Source: Akkermansia sp. (GTDB taxonomy: Bacteria > Verrucomicrobiota > Verrucomicrobiia > Verrucomicrobiales > Akkermansiaceae). From it: 41,854 bases of DNA. The stretch lies in contig JAGBDZ010000110.1 in NCBI GenBank assembly GCA_017937215.1, positions 1 through 41,854 of the forward strand, read 5' to 3'. Within the stretch, counting starts at the first letter, position 1, and every line of letters begins with the position of its first letter. The position numbers were made by a program, and so were the translations under genes. The notes under the pieces are model-generated. The model saw nothing but the letters and a program-made list of their open reading frames with translations. It searched no databases and was not told where the DNA came from. Shown piece by piece: positions 30,467 to 38,080 of this stretch.

Positions 30467-32074
30467 ATGACAAACATGCTCAAAAAATTATCAAGCTACG
30501 AGGAAGCTCCGAGCAAGCGACCCTCGGGCGGCACGCTGGCCATGCTCGGTGCAGCGGTTGCCGGAGTAGCGGCACTTTGTTTCATGGGCAGCTCCGTGGC
30601 GGATGGTATGTGGAATGCTGCTTTTCGCGTCACCTGGCTGGTGCTGACGGCGCTGGGCTTGTTCCTGCTGGCGTTTTTATCTCGTCTGCCATCGCAGTTG
30701 ACCATTCGCCGCACGCTGCTGCTGGTGAGTATGATAGTGGCCCAGATGCTCATCATGACCGGTGTGTGTGCGGTGAAGGGCGTGATACCCGGATTCAATA
30801 TGCAGGGGCAGGTGCTGCTCTGGCTTCCGTATGCGCTGGCACCTACGGTGCTGGCCGTGATGATTGGCCGCCGCCTTGGTGCTTTTACCGCGCTTTGCTG
30901 CACCATTTTCGGTGTCACCATGTTCCCGGAGGGGACTAACATTGCCATCATCCTGAATTACAGCGCAGTCAGCTTTGTGACCGGCACGGTATGCGCTCTG
31001 GTTTCCGGCCGTGTACACAAGCGCGAGCAGATTCTGCGGGCCGGTTTTGTTGCCAGCGCCATTGCCTTTACTTCGGTTTATCTGCTCCTCAGCCTGGAAG
31101 CAACCGGTGCCGGTCAGTCTATTCCGCTGCGTGGGTTTGCAGATGGTTTTCATCTGGGCGGATTCATGATGGAGCTGGCTATCACCGTTGCAGTGAACTT
31201 TGTGCTGGCGGCACTGGTAGGCGGCATGATGCCGGCTCTGGAGCGGCTGTTCAACATTTCCACTCCGATTACCTGGCTGGAATGGGCAGACATGAATCAC
31301 CCGCTGCTCAAGAAGCTGCAGATTGCAGCACCGGGCACCTTCCACCACAGTCTGGTGGTGCAGCGCCTGTCTGAAGCCGGCGCCGAGGCAATCGGGGCGG
31401 ATGTGACTCGCGCCGGCGTATGCGGGCTCTACCACGACATCGGCAAAATCACCAATCCGCAGTATTTTGCCGAAAATATTGCCGACCAGAACAACTCTCC
31501 CCACGCGGACCTGACTCCCGAAGCCAGCGCCCGCATCATCACCGGGCACGTGACTGAGGGCGTGGAACTGGCCCATTCATACGGTCTGAATAATCGCATC
31601 GTGAATGTCATCCGCGAGCACCATGGCGTATCCACTGCCTATTTCTTCTACCGCAAGGCTCTCGACCATTATGAGGAAGAGAAAGCCAAATTTGAGGAGG
31701 GGCTCATCGATACCTGCCCGGAGGAAGTGGATAAGTCCATCTTCACTTACAAGGGCCCGATTCCGCAGACCCGCGAGAGCGGTATCGTAAGCATGGCCGA
31801 TGCTGTGGAAAGCGCCACGCGCTCGCTGCAGCATCCCACAGAAGAAGATATCCGCAATATGATTAACGGTATCTTCAAGGGCCGCATACTGGATGGGCAC
31901 CTGCAGGATTGCGGACTCACCCTGGGGGAAATCGAAACGCTGAAGGACTCATTCTTTGCGACCATCCGCACCATGCATCACAACCGCATAGCCTATCCCA
32001 AGCCCAAGGCGGATGACGCTACTGCGGCTGTCATTGCACTTCGCCAGACAGAATCCAAGCAGGAGGAGAAATGA
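30467..32074 (+). CDS. PgpH-type membrane HD phosphohydrolase lacking the extracellular domain
   Basis: 535 residues. Seven or so hydrophobic segments between 24 and 252, then a cytoplasmic HD domain (about 270-500): APGTFHHSL (His293/294), YHDIGK (His323, Asp324), ITGHVTEG (His361) and REHHG (His385/386). This is the 7TM-HD class whose studied members (PgpH) hydrolyse c-di-AMP to pApA. Those are 700-800 residues long and begin with an extracellular 7TMR-HDED domain that is absent here. So it is an HD enzyme without its usual external sensor; c-di-AMP as substrate is inferred. It overlaps the BASS gene by 4 bp (ATGA). Confidence 0.9.
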   Translation: MTNMLKKLSSYEEAPSKRPSGGTLAMLGAAVAGVAALCFMGSSVADGMWNAAFRVTWLVLTALGLFLLAFLSRLPSQLTIRRTLLLVSMIVAQMLIMTGVCAVKGVIPGFNMQGQVLLWLPYALAPTVLAVMIGRRLGAFTALCCTIFGVTMFPEGTNIAIILNYSAVSFVTGTVCALVSGRVHKREQILRAGFVASAIAFTSVYLLLSLEATGAGQSIPLRGFADGFHLGGFMMELAITVAVNFVLAALVGGMMPALERLFNISTPITWLEWADMNHPLLKKLQIAAPGTFHHSLVVQRLSEAGAEAIGADVTRAGVCGLYHDIGKITNPQYFAENIADQNNSPHADLTPEASARIITGHVTEGVELAHSYGLNNRIVNVIREHHGVSTAYFFYRKALDHYEEEKAKFEEGLIDTCPEEVDKSIFTYKGPIPQTRESGIVSMADAVESATRSLQHPTEEDIRNMINGIFKGRILDGHLQDCGLTLGEIETLKDSFFATIRTMHHNRIAYPKPKADDATAAVIALRQTESKQEEK

Positions 32075-32991
32075 AACGACATCTCCGCAGCATCTGCATG
32101 ATAGTGGCCTTCCTGGTGGGAGGCCTCTTTCACAAACAACTCTCGCCGCTCGGGGTCTGGCTTCCTGCCAGCGTGGCGCTTATGCTCAGCATTACCTTCA
32201 TCGGTATTGAAACAGCAAGGTTGAAGCCGCAGCGCATGCATATCTGGGTGCTGCTTGCTATCCAGCTTATCGGCGTGGGGTTCTGGGGCATTGTCCGGCT
32301 GCTGGGGTATCCGGTTCTGGCAGAATCGCTCTTCTTCTGCGGCATTGCCCCTGTGGCCATTGCTGCGCCGGTGATTGTGAATCTGCTGAAAGGTAACGTG
32401 GAATTTACGACCACGGCGCTGGTGCTCAGCCAGATTATATTCGGTCTTCTCACGCCACTGCTCATGCCTTTTGTGGTGCAGGTGGAAGGCTTCTGCTATT
32501 CCGAACTGGCGATTGAGGTGGCCCTTCAGCTGGGGACCGTGCTGGGCATTCCGGCCATCATCGCCATCATCATGCGGCTTGTGTACCCGCCGTGCAAAGC
32601 CTGGACAGCCAAACTGCGGGATGTCTCGCTGGGCATCTGGATTGCCAACCTGACCATCATCGCCGGTGTGGGCACTCAGCGCGTGCTGGAAATGGATATC
32701 AGCTGGTTGGATATGCTGCCGCTGGTGCTGGGCTCGCTGGTGGTGTGCATCACTGGTTTTGTGGCAGGTTACCGGCTTGGGGGCAGGGAGCTCAAGCGCG
32801 AATGCTCCCAGTGTCTTGGGCAGAAGAATACCATCCTCACCCTTTACGTGGCCAGTCAGTGGTATGTGCATCCGCTTGCCTATATCGGCCCGGCGTTCTA
32901 CGTGTTCTTCCACAATATCGCCAACGCGCTCCAGATTGCACTGGCTAACCGCGAGCGTTCGCGGAATGATGCCTGTGATTCAAAAGGATAA
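32071..32991 (+). CDS. BASS-family (bile acid:sodium symporter-like) transporter
   Basis: 306 residues, about nine or ten hydrophobic helices throughout. The arrangement and the motif GQKNTILTLYVASQW, equivalent to the GxxNxxLALA crossover of BASS proteins, support a sodium-coupled organic-anion carrier. FCGIAPVAIAAPVIVNLLKGN is the other family-like stretch. Substrates of bacterial members include bile acids, pantoate and other small acids; which one cannot be read here. It is translationally coupled to the PgpH-type hydrolase. Its stop lies only 7 nt from the 3' end of the oppositely oriented RNase P RNA. Confidence 0.82.
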   Translation: MKRHLRSICMIVAFLVGGLFHKQLSPLGVWLPASVALMLSITFIGIETARLKPQRMHIWVLLAIQLIGVGFWGIVRLLGYPVLAESLFFCGIAPVAIAAPVIVNLLKGNVEFTTTALVLSQIIFGLLTPLLMPFVVQVEGFCYSELAIEVALQLGTVLGIPAIIAIIMRLVYPPCKAWTAKLRDVSLGIWIANLTIIAGVGTQRVLEMDISWLDMLPLVLGSLVVCITGFVAGYRLGGRELKRECSQCLGQKNTILTLYVASQWYVHPLAYIGPAFYVFFHNIANALQIALANRERSRNDACDSKG

Positions 32992-32998
32992 GTGTGTC

Positions 32999-33384
32999 GT
33001 CCGGGCCCTGTAAGCCAGATTCTGTCCACCCGCGCAGAGGCGGGCTGTGTGGCCATTTTTCTCGCGCCTGTTACCAGGCGTGCCCTGCGTTTATAGCAGG
33101 GTGCAACTAATACCCGGGAATACAGCGGGCAGGCTACCCTTTCCCTGTTTGTCTTGCATCGCGCGGGGTTTTCCATGCCTCCATCGTCACCTCCGGAGCG
33201 GTGGGCTCTTACCCCACCTTTTCACCCTTACCCTTGCGGGCGGTTTGTTTTCTGTGGCACTTTCCGTCCACCCGGCATTGGCTCCGGGTGTCTCCTGCTT
33301 TCACAGGACGCGCTGCCTTGCGATGTCCAGACTTTCCTCTACGGGGCTTGATACCCGCAGCGACCACCCGGACCCGGACGGCAC
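32999..33384 (-). ncRNA. rnpB: RNase P RNA, bacterial type A
   Basis: Catalytic RNA that removes tRNA 5' leaders. Leftward reading shows the conserved GAGGAAAGTC...ACATCGC core (33320-33340), ACAGAAAACAAACCGCC, GGTAAGAGCCCACCG (33199-33213) followed by the GGAGGTGACG region, and the 3' end ACAGAATCTGGCTTAC. Helix P1 is formed by GTCCGGGTCC (33370-33379) and GGGCCCGGAC (32999-33008), one G-U pair included, which sets the ends within a few bases. Its promoter lies just upstream. Length is about 380 nt. Confidence 0.97.
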
Positions 33385-33390
33385 GTGCAG

Positions 33391-33419
33391 AGAGTACACC
33401 GAAGCCAGGCTTTTCGCAA
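33391..33419 (-). promoter_or_regulatory. Promoter of rnpB
   Basis: Reading leftward: TTGCGA (33414-33419), 17 bp, TACTCT (33391-33396). Predicted +1 near 33384, a few bases before helix P1. It calibrates the -10 to +1 distance used for the leaderless genes. Confidence 0.7.
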
Positions 33420-33442
33420 GTCTAAATGTGATTTTTTGCTGT

Positions 33443-34843
33443 CTATTCCTCGTAAGTGACCATGATGCGAGCTACCGGGGGCAGCTTTTCAGCCAGCTTT
33501 TTGTTCAATTTGGTGAGGCGGGTGTGGCTTTCTTCCACGGTGAGAGCATTTTCTTTCGGAATGCGGACAACGCAGAGGCGTTCAGTCCCTCTTGTGTAGG
33601 TCCTGATGCTGGTGGGCAGGGGGGCACTGCGGCGAATCATGGCATCCCGCACCTGGGCTTCCCAATCCTCGGGCAGGGGGGCATCGTATGAGGGGACCCG
33701 GCGCAGGTCAGGCTCCACATGCAGAGCCACCACATCGGCCTTCAGGTTGCGCAGCACTTCCTTGCGAAAGGCTTCGATAGCCACCTGCCAGGATTCCAGT
33801 GTGGCATGCGAGGGCAGCTCCAGGTCCACCGCCACGATGAACTGGCCGTCATCCGTATGGTGCAGCACCAGCCCGTGCACACCGAAACGGTGGCTGAGGG
33901 CGATACGGCGGATGATGAACTCCGGAGTTTCCGGCCACTCGTGAGCAGGCTGCATGTGCACCATGGTCTCCGCGCCGTCCAGCACACCGGCCACCAGAGA
34001 TTCGATGGCATCGGCAATCTCGTGGGCGGTATCCACATGCAGATTATGCGGCACCTGCACCTCCATGTCCACATAGTAGTGGGAACCTGCTTCACGCACG
34101 CGCAGCTTGGAAACGGGGTAGGTAGGCATGCGCTCCGCCATGGCACTGCGCACTTTGGCAGAGGCTTCACCGTTTGCCTTGTCCATGAGATTGTTGATGG
34201 CCTCCATACCGAGCTCTTTGCACACGTGCAGGATGAACAGAGCCACCACCAGCGAGGCAAACACGTCGGCACGCATCAGCACCCAGTGGAACCAGCTGCC
34301 TTCCACTGCCATATCGGCCATGGCTGCACCGGTGATACCCAGCAGTACCGCTGCGCTGCTCCAGATATCAGTCGCAAAGTGCGCGGCATCGGCCTCCAGC
34401 GCTGCGCTGCGGGTTTCCCTGGCCACGCGCTTGAGCATGGCGGCGCGATTCACATCCACCACAATGGAGAGAATGACCACTCCAAATGCCCAATAGGAAA
34501 ACTTTACTTCGAGTGCGGCAGGGTCGGAGCTGGCCAGTCGCTCAAAAGCTTCCATGATAACCCAGGCAGCTGTGGCCAGCAGAAGCAGGGTTTCTCCCAG
34601 TGCCATGAGGTTCTCCACCTTACCATGACCATAGGGGTGTTCTTCATCCGCAGGCTGGGCTGCCACTTTCACGGCAAATACGGTGCCGCCCGCGGCTACT
34701 AAATCCAGCGCACTGTGCAGAGCTTCTGAAAGAATACCCAGCGAGCCGGTCACGATACCCACCACCAGCTTCACCAGTGCCAGCATCCCGCTCCATATCA
34801 CCGATGACCATGCGGCTACGCTCTTTTTCGTGTCTGCATCCAT
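33443..34843 (-). CDS. Cation diffusion facilitator (CDF) metal transporter
   Basis: 466 residues. Six membrane helices fill residues 10-215, with metal-site motifs HSALD (His43, Asp47) in helix 2 and HFATD in helix 5, and the loop EEHPYGHGKVE (68-78) typical of the family. A zinc, manganese or iron efflux role with proton antiport is expected. The cytoplasmic C-terminal region (about 220-466) is about twice the usual size and seems to hold repeated ferredoxin-like domains, ending in a Lys-rich Leu helix. In-frame ATGs at 34915 and 34849 lie upstream of or 1 nt from the -10, so 34843 (MDADTKKS) is chosen. Confidence 0.9.
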   Translation of the reverse strand: MDADTKKSVAAWSSVIWSGMLALVKLVVGIVTGSLGILSEALHSALDLVAAGGTVFAVKVAAQPADEEHPYGHGKVENLMALGETLLLLATAAWVIMEAFERLASSDPAALEVKFSYWAFGVVILSIVVDVNRAAMLKRVARETRSAALEADAAHFATDIWSSAAVLLGITGAAMADMAVEGSWFHWVLMRADVFASLVVALFILHVCKELGMEAINNLMDKANGEASAKVRSAMAERMPTYPVSKLRVREAGSHYYVDMEVQVPHNLHVDTAHEIADAIESLVAGVLDGAETMVHMQPAHEWPETPEFIIRRIALSHRFGVHGLVLHHTDDGQFIVAVDLELPSHATLESWQVAIEAFRKEVLRNLKADVVALHVEPDLRRVPSYDAPLPEDWEAQVRDAMIRRSAPLPTSIRTYTRGTERLCVVRIPKENALTVEESHTRLTKLNKKLAEKLPPVARIMVTYEE

Positions 34844-34850
34844 GAACATG

Positions 34851-34879
34851 ACTCTACATGTTTTATGCAGGATAGTCAA
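34851..34879 (-). promoter_or_regulatory. Promoter of the CDF transporter gene, leaderless type
   Basis: Reading leftward: TTGACT (34874-34879), 17 bp, TAGAGT (34851-34856), then 7 nt to the ATG at 34843. The arrangement of -10, one base, ATGNNN, ATG is the same as at the Fic-like gene. Confidence 0.7.
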
Positions 34880-34929
34880 GCTGGAATAATTCCAGAATAT
34901 TGCAGGCTGTGGCATACACCAGATTGCGC

Positions 34930-34958
34930 TTGCTTTGCGGGTTTCCGCGTGATAGAAT
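34930..34958 (+). promoter_or_regulatory. Promoter of metG, near-leaderless
   Basis: TTGCTT (34930-34935), 17 bp, TAGAAT (34953-34958), then 9 nt to the ATG at 34968. Confidence 0.62.
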
Positions 34959-34967
34959 CGGCGCGCT

Positions 34968-36593
34968 ATGTTCTACATCACGACAGCAATTGACTACACA
35001 AACGGCGCACCCCACATCGGGCATGCGTATGAAAAGGTTCTGGCAGACGTTCTGGCTCGCTGGCACCGAATGTGTGGTGAGGAGGTCTTCTTCCTGACGG
35101 GTGTGGACCAGCACGGCCAGAAAGTGCAGCAGAAGGCAGAAGCCGCGGGCATGCAGCCTCAGGAATATGCCGATATGGTGACGCAGAAGTTCATAGCGCT
35201 TTGGGAGCGTCTGGGGATTCAGTACGATGGCTGGGCCGCCACCACGGACGCTCGTCACAAGGCCTGTGTGCAGTCCATCCTGAGCGACCTTAAGGAGAAA
35301 GGCTGCCTGTACAAAAAGGGCTACAAGGGTTTCTATTCCATCCGCCAGGAGCAGTTCCTGACAGATAAGGAGCGCAACGAGCAGGGCGAGTTCGGCCCGG
35401 AGTGGGGCGAAGTGGTAGAGCTTGAGGAGGAGAACTGGTACTTCAACCTCAGCCAGCAGGTGGAGTGGCTCAAGGACTACGTGACCAACCACCCCTCCGT
35501 GGTTACTCCTGAGTTCCGCCGCCAGGACCTTCTGAACGCCATCGAGCGCGCCGCAGGCGTGGATCTCTGCATTTCCCGCCCGAAGGACCGCCTTTCCTGG
35601 GGCATTCCGCTGCCCTTTGACCCTGATTTTGTGACCTACGTCTGGTTCGATGCCCTGGTGAACTACATTTCCTTTGCCGGCTACAAGGCCGCTGAGGGGT
35701 CCGGCCTGCCGGAGTTCAGCAAGCTGTGGCCCGCCGCCTGCGAGGTGATTGGCAAGGATATTCTGGTGCCTGCGCACGGTATCTACTGGCTGTGCATGCT
35801 GCACGCCATGGGCTTTGCAGATGACCAGATGCCCGCGCTGCTGGTGCACGGCTGGCTGAACATCAAGGGCGAGAAGATGTCCAAGTCTCTGGGCAATATC
35901 GTCGATCCGAATGACCTGTGCGATGCCTTCGGAGCCGAGGCCGTGCGCTACTACCTGGTGCGCGATACCAAGACCGGCTACGACAGTGATTTCGACCCGG
36001 AGCGCATGAAGATGATTTACAACACTGAGCTGGCCAACGACATCGGCAACCTCTGCAACCGTTCCCTCAACATGTGTGTGCGCTATTGCGGCGGCACCGT
36101 CACTATCGGTACCGAGGACGACGAGCTCTCCGCCGCCCTGCGCGAAAGCATGTGCAGCACTGTGAGCAAGTTTGCCGACTGCATGAACAGCTACAACACG
36201 GCTGATGCCCTGGCAGCGCTGAATGCGCACGTAGGCCTGTGCAACAGCTACATTGAGCAGAAACAGCCCTGGTCCCTGGCCAAGGATGAGACAAAACTGC
36301 CGGAACTGCAGCGCGTACTCGCCCACCTGCTGGAATGCTGCGCCCAGGTTGGTTTCCTGCTCGGCTGCGTGCTGCCTGACGCCTCCGCCCGCATCCTCTC
36401 CCAGCTGCAGCTGGACATGGCCGGGCTCACCCCGCAGACCATGAGCTGGGGCCTGGTGAAAGATGGCCACAGCGTACAGGCTCCCAGCCCTGTGTTCCCC
36501 CGCATCCTCTCTGCCGAGGAGAAGGAGAAAATGGCAGCCAAGGCCGCCAAAGCTGCTGAAAAAGCTGCCCGCAAGGCTGCTCAGCAAGGCTGA
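34968..36593 (+). CDS. metG: Methionyl-tRNA synthetase
   Basis: Charges initiator and elongator tRNA-Met. 541 residues: class I catalytic core with APHIGHAYEK (HIGH 16-19), TGVDQHGQKV and GEKMSKSLGN (KMSKS 303-307), then a helical anticodon-binding domain. The connective region that often carries a zinc knuckle (here GFYSIRQEQFLTDKER to WGEVVELEEENW) has no cysteines, so this is a zinc-free form. The end (516-541) is a Lys/Ala/Glu helix (KEKMAAKAAKAAEKAARK) instead of the tRNA-binding C-terminal domain. A strong terminator follows. Confidence 0.97.
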   Translation: MFYITTAIDYTNGAPHIGHAYEKVLADVLARWHRMCGEEVFFLTGVDQHGQKVQQKAEAAGMQPQEYADMVTQKFIALWERLGIQYDGWAATTDARHKACVQSILSDLKEKGCLYKKGYKGFYSIRQEQFLTDKERNEQGEFGPEWGEVVELEEENWYFNLSQQVEWLKDYVTNHPSVVTPEFRRQDLLNAIERAAGVDLCISRPKDRLSWGIPLPFDPDFVTYVWFDALVNYISFAGYKAAEGSGLPEFSKLWPAACEVIGKDILVPAHGIYWLCMLHAMGFADDQMPALLVHGWLNIKGEKMSKSLGNIVDPNDLCDAFGAEAVRYYLVRDTKTGYDSDFDPERMKMIYNTELANDIGNLCNRSLNMCVRYCGGTVTIGTEDDELSAALRESMCSTVSKFADCMNSYNTADALAALNAHVGLCNSYIEQKQPWSLAKDETKLPELQRVLAHLLECCAQVGFLLGCVLPDASARILSQLQLDMAGLTPQTMSWGLVKDGHSVQAPSPVFPRILSAEEKEKMAAKAAKAAEKAARKAAQQG

Positions 36594-36608
36594 TTCAATT
36601 TAAATCAA

Positions 36609-36650
36609 AAGAACAGGCCTGAATGCTTCACTCAGGCCTGTTCTTTTTTT
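36609..36650 (+). terminator. Terminator of metG
   Basis: GAACAGGCCTGA (36611-36622) pairs with TCAGGCCTGTTC (36632-36643), followed by seven T. The leftward face also has an A/T tail but no gene needs it. Confidence 0.92.
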
Positions 36651-36655
36651 AGATT
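36627..36655 (+). promoter_or_regulatory. Candidate promoter inside the metG terminator
   Basis: TTCACT (36627-36632), 17 bp, TAGATT (36650-36655), then 9 nt to the ATG at 36665. The -35 lies in the terminator loop and the spacer covers its right arm. Each hexamer matches consensus at four of six positions. Confidence 0.45.
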
Positions 36656-36664
36656 CATTTTATT

Positions 36665-36916
36665 ATGCTCCCCTTGTTTGGATTATTCCTCTTTGTCCCC
36701 CTGCTTATCGGTTCGATTGTTGCAGGCATTGCGAGGAATAAATGGCTCCGTCTGGCCATGAGCCTTTTTGCGTTCTCCCCGATAATCGTGGGTACGGTAC
36801 TCACCGAATGGAAGACGCCCTGGGATAAGGACCTGCTCATCATATGGGGTGCTTATATTGTCCTGCACCTGGTCATCCGCTTTATCTCACGCCGATTGTC
36901 GCAGAGATTGAATTGA
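36665..36916 (+). CDS. Small hypothetical membrane protein
   Basis: 83 residues, not recognised. Three hydrophobic segments (about 1-22, 28-47 and 57-74) and a basic C-terminal tail (RFISRRLSQRLN), so the C-terminus is probably cytoplasmic. No antitoxin-like partner or toxin motif is evident. The start is supported by a candidate promoter 9 nt upstream. It converges on the serpin gene with 6 nt between the stops and no hairpin in between. Confidence 0.65.
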   Translation: MLPLFGLFLFVPLLIGSIVAGIARNKWLRLAMSLFAFSPIIVGTVLTEWKTPWDKDLLIIWGAYIVLHLVIRFISRRLSQRLN

Positions 36917-36922
36917 AGCATC

Positions 36923-38080
36923 TTACATTTCCTCGGCCAGACCGATAATTTCGATGGGAGCATTGCTTTCCAAGTCAGCTATGAGCCAGATAAAGGGCTT
37001 ATCGAAAGAAATACGTGCAGGAGCGTAGTCCAGCGTATCATCGGCCGCTGGTTTATCCTTTGCTTCAGCCAGGCTGATTGAGGCACTGTGGATGAAAGCC
37101 CCCAGATGTATTCCAGCAGAGGTGAGCTGCGAGAAATCTGCGGTTTCTGAATCAAAAAGAGCTTTCAATCCCAGACGCCGGAGAGAATCGCGCAAATCGT
37201 GGGGAATGATTCGGAACTCGAGCCGGGGAAGCTCAATCAGGGTATCCTGCGGCGAGGCTTCAGCCAGGGCCTTGCGGATGGCGGTAAGCTGTTCCGGCGT
37301 GAGATTCGCAGCAAAATCGCGTGCTGAGGCACCGGGCAGAATCCCGATATACACGGCGGTGGATTCCCCCTTGAGCGGAATAGCTATAGCTTGCCAGCTG
37401 GCGTCGGCTGCCTTGGCGCAGCGGTAAAGCCCGCGGTTGCGCATCTGGTGAAAATGAGGCATGCCGCCGGATTCACTGTCAAAATCCGCGGTGCGGCTGT
37501 TGGCTGAATTGAAGGGTATCTGCCAATCTGCGCAGAACCGGGTACAGGTGCCGACCAGCAGTTTTGTCCGCTCAGAGACGGTGGTGCTGTCTGCCAGCTG
37601 GAAGTCCATTTCTCCCACAGCGGCTCCCATGCTGCCATTGAACATGCTGAGCGCCAGTGGCACATCTTCGGAGAACGGCAGAGCCAGCGCCGGAACGCGA
37701 TCCGACCGGCGCGGCAGGTTGAAGTCAAATGCGACCAGTGCCACACTTTTCGATGCGGGCGGAGCAGGGAGATATCCCTCGAATACCCCTAGTGCGTTCA
37801 ATTCATCCAGCGTCTTGCCCCCGGCCATACTCCGCAACGAAAACAGCGCATCCGAGATGCAGAGCGGTGTAGCCAGCACGTTGCCGGTGGGTCTCTCCTT
37901 CAGCAGGTGCTGAAACCAGCGGAGGCTGAAAGCATCGGTTGACAGTTCCGGTTGGGGCGCAACTGTCGGTTGCTGCTTCTCCGGCAAGTAGGGTTGCAGA
38001 TACCGATGTCCCAGAGCCCCGGTCAGTAATCCGACCACGACCATGCTCGCAATGATGACGCCTTGTCTGCTCATCTCCAT
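36923..38080 (-). CDS. Divergent membrane-anchored serpin
   Basis: 385 residues. Residues 8-24 form a signal anchor (VIIASMVVVGLLTGALG), and a serpin fold follows. Family landmarks are NVLATPLCISDALFSLRSMAGGKTLDEL (helix A-B region), LRRLGLKALFDSETADFSQL, LGAFIHSASI and the final FDKPFIWLIADLESNAPIEIIG. In inhibitory serpins the reactive-loop hinge is EEGTEAAA-like; here it reads SLAEAKDKPAADD, with charged residues and Pro, so loop insertion and protease trapping are unlikely. It is more likely a non-inhibitory serpin. It starts on the last base of the dnaE stop (TGATG), so it is translationally coupled to the polymerase gene. Confidence 0.88.
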   Translation of the reverse strand: MEMSRQGVIIASMVVVGLLTGALGHRYLQPYLPEKQQPTVAPQPELSTDAFSLRWFQHLLKERPTGNVLATPLCISDALFSLRSMAGGKTLDELNALGVFEGYLPAPPASKSVALVAFDFNLPRRSDRVPALALPFSEDVPLALSMFNGSMGAAVGEMDFQLADSTTVSERTKLLVGTCTRFCADWQIPFNSANSRTADFDSESGGMPHFHQMRNRGLYRCAKAADASWQAIAIPLKGESTAVYIGILPGASARDFAANLTPEQLTAIRKALAEASPQDTLIELPRLEFRIIPHDLRDSLRRLGLKALFDSETADFSQLTSAGIHLGAFIHSASISLAEAKDKPAADDTLDYAPARISFDKPFIWLIADLESNAPIEIIGLAEEM

